A DNA stretch of 64,000 nt from Flavobacterium sp. KMS (GTDB lineage Bacteria; Bacteroidota; Bacteroidia; Flavobacteriales; Flavobacteriaceae), in the NCBI RefSeq assembly GCF_000813005.1, contig NZ_JSYP01000001.1, positions 310,001 to 374,000 on the forward strand, given 5' to 3'. A program made the position numbers and the translations under genes. Every line of letters starts with the position of its first letter. The stretch's first letter is position 1. This document shows positions 1 to 7,496 of the stretch, piece after piece. The notes below the pieces were generated by a model. It was not told where the DNA came from, did not search any database, and saw only the letters and a program-made list of their open reading frames with translations.

Positions 1-161
1 TTATTTCTGTAGCAAAAAAATAAGTTCTATAAAAAATATCGTTAGCACATAACGAACTCAATCACCCAAATCTTTACATACCAAAATTCGGTAACAACTT
101 TACCTACATTTTGTTACTGCGTTAAAAACAATAGTTTGTAAAAATTTGGGTGTATTTTAAA

Positions 162-689
162 CTAAAGATTAGGATTTTTTAGTTCATACCAAACTTCCTC
201 ATCGCCATCAAGCATAAAGGAATTTGTATACTGCAGTCCAAGCTTTTCAAGAATACTTCTCGAACCACTATTTCCTGCATCTGCGTAAGCATAAATTGCG
301 TCAACTTTCATTTCATTAAAAGCATAATCTATAAAAGCTTTTCCAGCTTCGGTAGCATATCCTTTACCCCAATATTCTTCAATAAAACGATATCCTATTT
401 CGTAGAAATTCTGGTGATTATTGATCATATCAGTAATAAACTTTATTCCAGACCAACCAATAAAAGTGTTGGTTTCCTTAAGAACTACTGCCCAACGCCC
501 TGTCCCATTATCCTTATATTGTTGCAAAACATTTTTAATATAAGCACGACTTTCGTCAATATGGGTAACGGGTTTATTACCTACATATCTATGCACATTT
601 GGGTTAGAATCTAGCTCAAACATCCCCTCATCATCTGTAGTGAGGAATTCTCTTAGTAATAATCGTTCTGTTTCAATTGAAGTTTTCAT
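162..689 (-). CDS. GNAT N-acetyltransferase (RimJ/RimL-like)
   Basis: This is a 175-residue protein of the GNAT acetyltransferase fold, closest in layout to the RimJ/RimL group that acetylates protein N-termini or small amines using acetyl-CoA. The N-terminus (ETERLLLREF) is the usual first strand. The acetyl-CoA loop appears as RFIEEYWGKGYATEA near residues 103-117, followed by the C-terminal NSGSRSILEKLG helix with the conserved Asn. Length is normal for the family. The ATG overlaps the stop codon of the upstream phosphatase by one base (TAATG), so the two are probably translationally coupled. The substrate cannot be read from sequence. Confidence 0.85.
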   Translation of the reverse strand: MKTSIETERLLLREFLTTDDEGMFELDSNPNVHRYVGNKPVTHIDESRAYIKNVLQQYKDNGTGRWAVVLKETNTFIGWSGIKFITDMINNHQNFYEIGYRFIEEYWGKGYATEAGKAFIDYAFNEMKVDAIYAYADAGNSGSRSILEKLGLQYTNSFMLDGDEEVWYELKNPNL

Positions 690-1492
690 TAATTTAAGAT
701 ATATCGTTGCACCACCTCGGCAACACCGTGATTATTATTTGATGCCACAATAACATCTGCTCTATCTCGTAATTCAGGCGTAACATTATCCACCCAAACT
801 CCTAAACCTGCATATTCTATCATCGACAAATCATTACCTGCATTTCCTACAGCAATGATTTCGCTTTGATGAATATCTAATTTTGCTGCCAAAAGCTTTA
901 AACTTGCTGCTTTATCGATTCCGTTTTGAGCTACTTCCAGGAAAAAAGGTTTAGACATTGCTATACTTAAGTGAGGCATTGCCGCTTTTAAATCAGCCTC
1001 AAGTCCTTTTAAATAACTTGGTTCTTCGAGCAAAATACATTTTACAGCAGAGGTATTAACAGCTTCCTTAAAACTTGCTACTTTATGGTGTTTTAAACCA
1101 GTAATAGTCTTTTCTATTTCAATAAATTCAGAATCAGTTTCACTGATAATCTCATTATTTAAATAGGTAATAATATGTGTTTTGTTCTTTAAACTGTAAT
1201 CGTACAATTCGTGAATTTGTTCTTTTGACAAAGTTTGTTCAAAAAGAATTTCATCATCTTTTACATTACTAATAACAGCTCCGTTAAACGAAATCATATA
1301 GGAATTATTTAAATCTAATTCCAGTTCTTTTGCAAAAGAAGTCATCGCCGAAGTTGGTCTGCCAGAAGCCAAAACTACATAAACTCCCATCGCCTGAGCT
1401 TTAAGAAGCATTTCTTTATTTATATCCGAAATTTTATGGTCATCGGTCAACAAGGTATCATCCATGTCTAAAACCAGCATTTTATATTGCAT
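689..1492 (-). CDS. Cof-type HAD-IIB family hydrolase
   Basis: This 267-residue protein is a Cof/YidA-type HAD phosphatase. It is expected to dephosphorylate sugar phosphates or related cytosolic metabolites through an aspartyl-phosphate intermediate. Motif I is DMDDT at residues 9-13, with D9 as nucleophile and D11 as acid/base. Motif II is VLASGR near residue 40. Motif IV is GNAGNDLSMI near residue 217, with the metal-binding GND. The IIB cap lies between motifs II and III. Length matches the family. It is the first gene of a two-gene unit with the acetyltransferase, which starts on its last base. The substrate is not predictable, since this family is promiscuous. Confidence 0.9.
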   Translation of the reverse strand: MQYKMLVLDMDDTLLTDDHKISDINKEMLLKAQAMGVYVVLASGRPTSAMTSFAKELELDLNNSYMISFNGAVISNVKDDEILFEQTLSKEQIHELYDYSLKNKTHIITYLNNEIISETDSEFIEIEKTITGLKHHKVASFKEAVNTSAVKCILLEEPSYLKGLEADLKAAMPHLSIAMSKPFFLEVAQNGIDKAASLKLLAAKLDIHQSEIIAVGNAGNDLSMIEYAGLGVWVDNVTPELRDRADVIVASNNNHGVAEVVQRYILN

Positions 1493-1500
1493 TTTTTTTT

Positions 1501-1611
1501 AGTTTTCAGTACTAGATTCAGTCTTCAGTTTTCAGTTACAGTTTTCAGTACTTACTGAAACTGAAAACTGTGACTTTAAGTTCACTGTGATTACTGAGAC
1601 TGTAAACTGAG
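1501..1611. repeat. CAGT-word intergenic inverted repeat
   Basis: The gap between the HAD phosphatase and the DUF2007 gene is almost filled by variants of CAGTTTTCAG and its complement CTGAAAACTG. One perfect pair is at 1539-1548 and 1561-1570. Words in the left half read CAGT and words in the right half read ACTG, so the whole block can fold on itself. Related blocks occur at 12884-12907 and 63348-63400, the latter sharing TACTGAGACTGT with this copy. Confidence 0.75.
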
Positions 1612-1625
1612 CCTAATTACTTAAA

Positions 1626-1844
1626 TTAAAGACTCATTCTAAAGTCTTCGATGATAGGATTTGCTTTTGCAAAGTCTGTCTCTTGAATAAATACCTCAAC
1701 AGCCAAATCTGTATTACCAAAACCACCTAAACGAGCCGATTGGATATTGTTTTTAATTACTGTATCTACTTGCGCCTCTTCTAATTTTTGTTGTAAAGCT
1801 TGCGCTAAAATCTCACTTCCCGAAAACACTTTCATTAGTCCCAT
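1626..1844 (-). CDS. DUF2007 domain protein
   Basis: This small 72-residue cytosolic protein has no signal peptide or membrane segment. It matches the DUF2007 pattern: a short alpha/beta unit in which a variable N-terminus (KVFSGSEILAQALQQKLEE) is followed by a helix and a strand ending in VEVFIQETDFAKANPII. The family is annotated as putative signal-transducing, but no biochemical role is established. It begins seven bases after the stop of the alpha/beta hydrolase and is probably co-transcribed with it. A second in-frame ATG nine bases further in (residue 4) is an alternative start. Confidence 0.75.
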   Translation of the reverse strand: MGLMKVFSGSEILAQALQQKLEEAQVDTVIKNNIQSARLGGFGNTDLAVEVFIQETDFAKANPIIEDFRMSL

Positions 1845-1851
1845 ATCCTAT

Positions 1852-2670
1852 TTATTTTAATACTATTGTTTTTAATTGATTTTGAAAATCTTCATTTTCA
1901 TTTATTCCAGTATGATTCTGTCCTTTTAAAACATAAAGATACCCATTCGATTTTAATAATTTACTTAATCTAACCGAATTAGAAAAAGGAATTAATTGAT
2001 CTTGATCTCCATGAAAAATATAAATTGGCACCTTTATCTTTTTAAAATAATCATGCGTTTCAAAATTAAATTTTTTCATGAAATCAGGAAAAAAAGGAAC
2101 TTTACTACCTGTTAATTCTGTAAAACTATAATATGGAGCCTGAAGAATTAATGCTTTAGGCTTATTATTTGATGCCAAAATCGTCGCAAGACCACTTCCT
2201 ATTGAATAGCCAGCGATGATGATTTTGTTTTCACTATATCTCTCACATAGTTTTTTATAAACTACCGAAATATCTTTGTTTAATTGATCTTCATCATCAA
2301 TCTTTCCTCCGCTTTTTCCAAAACTTCTATAATCTAAGATAAAGATATCATATCCCAAACTCGTATAAACATTTGCTATACTTCCCCACGTATCCAGAGT
2401 ACCTGCGTTTCCGTGAAGATAAAAAATCAATCCTTTTGGACTTTCAGTTTTAAATAACAAACCATTCAAATTTACACCGTCAAAAGAACGAATATTGAGT
2501 TCTTCAAAATTTTGTTGGTATTCAAATTTAAAATTATCAGGGAGTTTGGAATTTTGAAAAACCATACCTGCCTGATTAAAATAGATATATGAAACAACAG
2601 ACAAATAAACAATAAACAGCGATCCTAAAACTATTACAATCAAAAATCTAAGTGTTTTAAAAATTTCCAT
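1852..2670 (-). CDS. Membrane-anchored alpha/beta hydrolase (BEM46/ABHD13-like)
   Basis: This 272-residue serine hydrolase has one N-terminal membrane segment (residues 8-30), so the catalytic domain is probably tethered to the inner membrane. The oxyanion-hole HGNAG is near residue 87, the nucleophile elbow GYSIGSG near 154, the acid in HGDQDQLIP near 219, and the histidine in GQNHTG near 251. This set and the order match the BEM46/ABHD13 group of the alpha/beta hydrolases (serine peptidase S9-like or esterase). Bacterial members have no settled substrate. The gene starts 34 bases after the stop of the DEAD-like protein and is followed directly by the DUF2007 gene, suggesting a three-gene transcript. 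Confidence 0.85.
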   Translation of the reverse strand: MEIFKTLRFLIVIVLGSLFIVYLSVVSYIYFNQAGMVFQNSKLPDNFKFEYQQNFEELNIRSFDGVNLNGLLFKTESPKGLIFYLHGNAGTLDTWGSIANVYTSLGYDIFILDYRSFGKSGGKIDDEDQLNKDISVVYKKLCERYSENKIIIAGYSIGSGLATILASNNKPKALILQAPYYSFTELTGSKVPFFPDFMKKFNFETHDYFKKIKVPIYIFHGDQDQLIPFSNSVRLSKLLKSNGYLYVLKGQNHTGINENEDFQNQLKTIVLK

Positions 2671-2704
2671 TTATTATTATACATCATCTTATTTTTAATC
2701 TAGT

Positions 2705-3358
2705 CTATTCTTCAATATCCTCTTCTTCGTCCTCATCCTCATCGTCCTCATCGATTTCGAATAAATAAGGCTCAAGTAACATTTTATCTGCCAAAATATC
2801 AATACTTTCTGTCAGTTGTTCTGCAAAAATAATACGCTGTGTTTTAGTAATACTATTAGAAATACGCATGATTTTAGTTTCATGACGTAATTTCAAAATT
2901 GGGTTTGCATCATCCAGGATAAACATCTTCAAACGGTTTACATTATATCCCGCAGTAGTAAACATATCGCTTAGTTTATTTGGTGTTCCGATTAAAACAT
3001 CAACTCCTGTTGAGATATAGTTTTTATCATAATCCATGTCGCCTTTGTCATGCACACCATAAACCTCAAGGTCACTATACTTACCGTATTTCTCAAAAAG
3101 CTCTTCCATTTCCAACACCTTTGCTTTATCTTCTACGATAATCAAAGCACGAGGAGATTCTTCATTTTTACCTGTCAATTGCTGAATAACATTTAGAACA
3201 ATTGTTGTAGATTTTCCACTTCCTTTTGGAGCAACAATAATACAATCAGCACCACTTTTTAGCGTAGAAAAAGTTTCTTGTTGTAATGTATTAGCTTCGG
3301 TTAAACCGTTTGCGATTAACGCCTCCTGTAACTTTTCGTTTATTTTTTTTAGTTTCAT
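2705..3358 (-). CDS. Half-length DEAD/DEAH-box helicase-like protein
   Basis: This 217-residue protein contains only the first RecA-like domain of a DEAD-box helicase. Walker A is APKGSGKS (43-50) and GTPNKL (124-129) corresponds to motif Ib. Motif II reads DDAN (149-152) in place of DEAD, and FAEQ replaces the SAT motif. The second RecA domain is absent. Instead the chain ends in an acidic tail of Asp and Glu from about residue 202. It could bind ATP, but helicase activity alone is doubtful. The longer frame begins with TTG inside the neighbouring repeat, so the ATG at 3358 is preferred. A role in RNA or ribosome metabolism is only a guess. Confidence 0.8.
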   Translation of the reverse strand: MKLKKINEKLQEALIANGLTEANTLQQETFSTLKSGADCIIVAPKGSGKSTTIVLNVIQQLTGKNEESPRALIIVEDKAKVLEMEELFEKYGKYSDLEVYGVHDKGDMDYDKNYISTGVDVLIGTPNKLSDMFTTAGYNVNRLKMFILDDANPILKLRHETKIMRISNSITKTQRIIFAEQLTESIDILADKMLLEPYLFEIDEDDEDEDEEEDIEE

Positions 3359-3361
3359 CTT

Positions 3362-3445
3362 CAAAGATTGAAAGATTGAAAAATTAAAAAATTAAAAGAT
3401 TAAAACTGAGGTCAAATCTTTAAATCATTAAATTTTAAAATCATT
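3362..3445. repeat. GATTAAA-word intergenic inverted repeat
   Basis: Between the sigma-54 activator and the DEAD-like gene the sequence consists of variants of AAAGATTGAAA on the left half and of TTTAAATCATTAAA on the right half. The two halves are complementary in outline. It differs in word content from the other intergenic repeats nearby but has the same architecture. Confidence 0.6.
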
Positions 3446-3454
3446 AAATTAATT

Positions 3455-4618
3455 TTATTTACTTGCGAACATCTTTACATCTGTTTCCGAAATTTCGCTT
3501 CCCCCTAATATAATAAGGCGTTCTACAACATTTCGTAACTCCCTGATGTTTCCTGTCCAATCATATTCTTGCAAAAGTTTTATCGCTTGAGGCGAAAATA
3601 TCTTCACCGTATTTCCTTGTTCTGAAGCTATTTTTTCGGCAAAATGCGAAATCAAAGCCGGAATATCTTCTCTCCTGTCATTTAATGGCGGAACTTTAAT
3701 CAAGATCACTGCCAGACGGTGGTATAAATCTTCACGGAAACGACCTTCGGCAATTTCTGTTTTTAAATCTTTATTGGTCGCGGCAACTACCCTAACATCT
3801 ACTTTGATATCCTTCTCTGCACCTACTCTTGTAATCATGCTTTCTTGTAAAGCACGTAACACTTTGGCTTGAGCCGAAAGACTCATATCTCCAATTTCAT
3901 CTAGAAATATGGTTCCTTTATCTGCCGCTTCAAATTTTCCTGCTCTATCTTTAACTGCCGATGTAAAAGCTCCTTTTACGTGACCAAACAATTCACTTTC
4001 GATTAGCTCACTCGGAATTGCAGCACAGTTTACTTCGATTAAAGGAAAATTAGAACGTGCGCTTTTTTCATGTAATTGGTGTGCTACCAGTTCTTTTCCT
4101 GTTCCGTTAGGTCCAGTAATCAAAACTCTGGCTTCAGTTTCGGCTACCTTTTCAATCATAATTTTAATATGACTTATAGCTTCACTGTCACCAATCATTT
4201 CGTAATTCTTACTTACTTTTTTCTTTAAAATCTTATTTTCTACAACAAGTTTTTTTCTGTCCAAAGCATTACGAACTGTATTTAACAAACGGTTTAAATC
4301 TGGTGGTTTAGATATATAATCAAAAGCACCAAGACGCATTGTATGAATCGCTGTTTCCATATCGCCATGACCAGATATCATAACCATCGGAATCTCCGGT
4401 TTGATTTTCTTTACTTCTTCTAATACCTCAACACCATCCATCTTTGGCATTTTGATATCACACAAAACCAAATCATAGTCGTTATTTTTTATCTTTTCAA
4501 GTCCCGAAACACCATCTTCTGCTTCCTCAACCTGATAGCTATCATTTTCTTCTGATAATATCTTGGTAAGTACTCTACGAATAGCCGCTTCGTCTTCTAT
4601 AATTAGTATTTTACTCAT
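3455..4618 (-). CDS. Sigma-54-dependent response regulator lacking an HTH domain
   Basis: This 387-residue NtrC-type regulator has a receiver domain (1-120, phospho-acceptor D54, K104) and an AAA+ domain (140-370) with Walker A GPNGTGKE (169-176), Walker B GTIFLDE (235-241) and arginine-finger region REDLYHRL. The sigma-54 contact loop reads GAFTSA (216-221) rather than GAFTGA. The chain stops about 20 residues after the AAA+ domain, so the usual C-terminal Fis-type DNA-binding helix-turn-helix is missing. No histidine kinase is adjacent. The ATG at 4618 (MSKILIIEDE) is chosen because upstream bases belong to a 58-bp repeat. Activator function without a specific binding site is inferred, as seen for some other HTH-less family members. 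Confidence 0.92.
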   Translation of the reverse strand: MSKILIIEDEAAIRRVLTKILSEENDSYQVEEAEDGVSGLEKIKNNDYDLVLCDIKMPKMDGVEVLEEVKKIKPEIPMVMISGHGDMETAIHTMRLGAFDYISKPPDLNRLLNTVRNALDRKKLVVENKILKKKVSKNYEMIGDSEAISHIKIMIEKVAETEARVLITGPNGTGKELVAHQLHEKSARSNFPLIEVNCAAIPSELIESELFGHVKGAFTSAVKDRAGKFEAADKGTIFLDEIGDMSLSAQAKVLRALQESMITRVGAEKDIKVDVRVVAATNKDLKTEIAEGRFREDLYHRLAVILIKVPPLNDRREDIPALISHFAEKIASEQGNTVKIFSPQAIKLLQEYDWTGNIRELRNVVERLIILGGSEISETDVKMFASK

Positions 4619-4621
4619 TTC

Positions 4622-4943
4622 TTTTGAGGTTCTAAGTTGCAAAGGCCCAAAGGTACAAAGTTTAAAATCTTTGTCGCTTTATAACCCTACAGCTTTATTA
4701 TTATTTTAATATTAACCGCAAAGGTTAAAAAAGAACAAAGGCACAAAGTCTAAAAACCTTTGTCCCTTTGTTGCTCTGTATCTTTTTTTGAGGTTCTAAG
4801 TTGCAAAGGTTCAAAGGTACAAAGTTTAAAATCTTTGTCGCTTCTTACCTTTGAACCTTTGTTATTATATTTTTTTTATGCCTTTTTTGTAATTCTTATA
4901 GATAGTTTAACTTCAAACGTTCAAAAACCTTTGCACCTCTGAA
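4622..4943. repeat. CAAAGG-word repeat block with 58-bp direct duplication
   Basis: The 310-base gap between the NatB-type permease and the regulator contains no gene. Positions 4622-4679 recur at 4786-4843 with only two differences (CC versus TT). Each copy reads TTTTGAGGTTCTAAG, then CAAAGGTACAAAG, then CTTTGTCGCTT. The rest is made of CAAAGG on one side and CCTTTG on the other, for example 4751-4765 and 4847-4861, giving multiple possible hairpins. The first copy abuts the start codon of the regulator. Confidence 0.8.
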
Positions 4944-4952
4944 CCTTTGCAA

Positions 4953-6269
4953 CTAATACTTCAGCCATTTATATAATTCCTTCCATGTTGGTTTCTTACC
5001 GTACATTAATATACCTACACGATATATTTTGGCAGCAAACCAAACTACTGCAAAAAATGAAGCAAACAATAAAGTTACGGAAATAAGTATTTGCCACCAA
5101 GGCACTCCAAACGGAAGACGCATTAACATTACAATTGGTGAAGTAAGCGGAATCATAGAAAACACTACTGCAACTGTCCCGTGTGGATCATTTACAACAG
5201 TAAAGAAACCTATGTAAACACTCAAAATCAATGGCATAATAATAGGCAAAAGAAATTGTTGTGAATCAGTTTGATTATCAACCGCTGCTCCAATAGCTGC
5301 ATAAAATGAGCTATATAAGAAATATCCACCTATAAAATAAATCACAAACCCAATCAGAATACTTGCAATTGGCAAACTCCATAATTCATTAATATACATT
5401 TGAGCTGTTCCTACAAATTGCTTTTGTGCTGTATCCATTAACTCTGGCGGAATCTTAGCAGTTGGCCCAACATTTACACCAAAAAATGCTGATGCTGCAA
5501 ACATTAGAGCAAATCCTATTACTGCCCAAATTAAGAACTGTAACAATCCTGCCAATGAAGTTCCGATTATCTTACCCATCATCAACTGAAAAGGTTTTAC
5601 CGATGAGATAATAATTTCGATGATTCTATTCGTTTTTTCCTCGATTACACTTCGCATAACCATATTACCATAAATAACAATAAACATCATTATTAAGTAA
5701 CCAAAAGAGCCTCCAATTGCGATTTTTATCTCGTTAAGTCCTTTCAAACTCTCTTCTCCCGTTGCTTTTGCAAGATGGATATTTACTTTTGCCTGAGCAT
5801 TTTTTATCGCTAATGTATCTAAATTTGCTTCTTGAAAATTAATTCTCGTAATCTCGTCGGCAATTGTATTTTGTGTGTTTTCAATAAAAGAAATACTCGG
5901 ACTATTATTAGATATAAATTCAATTTTACCTTCTAGATCCTTTATTTTATCCGTTTTAGGAATCAAAAGCAATCCATCTAAACTTTCTTTAGCAATACTA
6001 TCTTTTAGTGATTGCAAAGGCATTTTGGATAAATCAAGATACCTAAACTCGACATTTTTCGCATTTTGCTTGGTAAACTCCGAAGCAAACAAACCTGTTT
6101 CATCATAAATTGCAATACGTTTTGTATCGGCTTTCATAGAACTTAAATATCCGATAAAAGCAGCTATTGCAACAAACAATAACGGACTTAAAAAAGTCAT
6201 TACGATGAAAGACTTATTACGGACTTTAGAAATAAATTCTCTTTTTATAATTAATGATATAATACTCAT
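4953..6269 (-). CDS. ABC-2 type transporter permease (NatB-like)
   Basis: This 438-residue inner-membrane permease has the NatB/ABC-2 layout. One membrane helix lies near residues 22-44, then a large extracytoplasmic domain (about 50-185), then about five membrane helices from 187 to the C-terminus. The NEEKTNRIIEI-like cytoplasmic motif appears as IEEKTNRIIEIIISS near 209-223 and is typical of the family. With the ATPase encoded just upstream it should form an exporter; NatAB of Bacillus exports sodium, but many relatives have unknown cargo. The two genes are separated by a 128-base repeat block rather than overlapping. Cargo is undetermined. Confidence 0.88.
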   Translation of the reverse strand: MSIISLIIKREFISKVRNKSFIVMTFLSPLLFVAIAAFIGYLSSMKADTKRIAIYDETGLFASEFTKQNAKNVEFRYLDLSKMPLQSLKDSIAKESLDGLLLIPKTDKIKDLEGKIEFISNNSPSISFIENTQNTIADEITRINFQEANLDTLAIKNAQAKVNIHLAKATGEESLKGLNEIKIAIGGSFGYLIMMFIVIYGNMVMRSVIEEKTNRIIEIIISSVKPFQLMMGKIIGTSLAGLLQFLIWAVIGFALMFAASAFFGVNVGPTAKIPPELMDTAQKQFVGTAQMYINELWSLPIASILIGFVIYFIGGYFLYSSFYAAIGAAVDNQTDSQQFLLPIIMPLILSVYIGFFTVVNDPHGTVAVVFSMIPLTSPIVMLMRLPFGVPWWQILISVTLLFASFFAVVWFAAKIYRVGILMYGKKPTWKELYKWLKY

Positions 6270-6274
6270 TTATA

Positions 6275-6400
6275 TAGATTACTAGATTATTAGACTGCTT
6301 AGACTTGCTTAGATTTTAGACTTTCTTAGACTTCTTAGATTACATTTTTGACTCTTAAATTCAGTCTAAAATCTAAGTAGTCTAATGATCTAAAGATCTA
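6275..6400. repeat. TTAGACT-word intergenic inverted repeat
   Basis: The gap between the ABC ATPase and its permease is built from TTAGACT/TTAGATT words in the left half and AGTCTAA/ATCTAAG words in the right half, a third distinct word in this neighbourhood. The TAG stop codon of the ATPase (6398-6400) lies within the repeat, so the repeat reaches into the end of that gene. Confidence 0.7.
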
Positions 6401-7318
6401 AGAAGTTACTGTTTGAATAAAAATATCGTTTACACTTGGAATTTTCTCAACAAAATGAGTCACCTGTCCGCGTTGTGTTAATACATTCAACAAATCATTT
6501 GGAGTTGCATTTCCTATCTGAATTTCCAGTTTTAATTCGTCACCCAATGATTTAAAATGTGCTGGTAAAACGGTAAACTTTTGCGAAATATCATACATCA
6601 ATCCTTCGATATTGTTTGTTAATATCCCAACTTCAAAACTATTTGTTTTAAACTGTCTTTTTACATCAATCAGCTTACCTTCTATCAGTTTATTCGATTT
6701 ATGAATCAAAGCAATATGATCACAAAGTTCTTCAACACTTTCCATACGATGTGTCGAAAAAATAATAGTCGAACCTTGCTCTTTTAATGCCAAAATTTCA
6801 TCTTTTATGACATTGGCATTAACTGGATCAAAACCAGAAAATGGCTCATCAAAAATCAACAATTTTGGTTTATGCAATACACAAACCACAAACTGAATTT
6901 TCTGTGCCATTCCTTTAGATAATTCCTGAACTTTCTTGTTCCACCAACCTTGAATTTCTAATCTGTCAAACCAATAATCTAATTGTTTCTTAGCTTCAGC
7001 TTTAGATAATCCTTTCATCTGAGCTAGATACAAACATTGCTCTCCTACTTTCATAGAACTATACAATCCCCTTTCTTCAGGAAGATATCCGATATGTTGT
7101 ACGTGTTTAGGCTGTAATTTCTCACCATCAAGAATCACTTCTCCACTATCTGGATAAGTAATTTGATTTATAATTCGTATAAGTGATGTTTTTCCCGCTC
7201 CATTAGGACCTAATAATCCGTAAATACTACCTTTTGGGACATTTAATGAAACTTCGTTAAGCGCAACATAATCACCGTATTGTTTTACGACATTATGTAC
7301 TTCGAGTAAGTTGCTCAT
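6398..7318 (-). CDS. ABC transporter ATP-binding protein (NatA-like)
   Basis: This 306-residue ATPase powers the ABC-2 permease that follows. Walker A is GPNGAGKT (38-45), the signature motif is LSKGMAQ (near 138), Walker B with catalytic Glu is LLIFDEPFSGFDP (near 157-169), and the switch His is in STHRMES (near 194). The last 80 residues form the DUF4162-type C-terminal domain common in NatA-type proteins. Length is typical. Upstream a near-consensus promoter box (TACTTTTA, read on the minus strand, about 7379-7386) could drive the pair. The ligand exported is unknown. Confidence 0.92.
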   Translation of the reverse strand: MSNLLEVHNVVKQYGDYVALNEVSLNVPKGSIYGLLGPNGAGKTSLIRIINQITYPDSGEVILDGEKLQPKHVQHIGYLPEERGLYSSMKVGEQCLYLAQMKGLSKAEAKKQLDYWFDRLEIQGWWNKKVQELSKGMAQKIQFVVCVLHKPKLLIFDEPFSGFDPVNANVIKDEILALKEQGSTIIFSTHRMESVEELCDHIALIHKSNKLIEGKLIDVKRQFKTNSFEVGILTNNIEGLMYDISQKFTVLPAHFKSLGDELKLEIQIGNATPNDLLNVLTQRGQVTHFVEKIPSVNDIFIQTVTS

Positions 7319-7420
7319 GCTTTTTTTTTGGATTTACTACGTCTACTTGACTACTTAACCTTTTTGGTTTAGCGTGTGTAAAAGTAAATAATTAGTAGCG
7401 AAAACTTCATATTGTTACAA

Positions 7421-7456
7421 AAAAAACCCATCCTAAAATAAATTTAAGATGGGTTT
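7421..7456 (-). terminator. Intrinsic terminator after dnaJ
   Basis: Arms AAACCCATC (7424-7432) and GATGGGTTT (7448-7456) form a nine-base-pair hairpin followed on the minus strand by a T run. It ends the grpE-dnaJ transcript before the ABC transporter genes. Confidence 0.85.
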
Positions 7457-7496
7457 GTAAATTAATTGTAACGTTTTATAAAAGATTAAGATGTGT

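Noticed and set aside
414..614. Plus-strand frame within the acetyltransferase gene
   Set aside because: It is a shadow of the real gene on the other strand and shows no protein-like features.
3455..4642. Longer N-terminus of the sigma-54 regulator
   Set aside because: The extra residues would come from a TTG-type start inside the 58-bp repeat, whereas the ATG at 4618 begins the conserved receiver fold.
4760..4942. Possible small plus-strand gene in the CAAAGG repeat block
   Set aside because: The frame is made of repeat words, has no start context or homologue that I recognise, and the same words occur on both strands.
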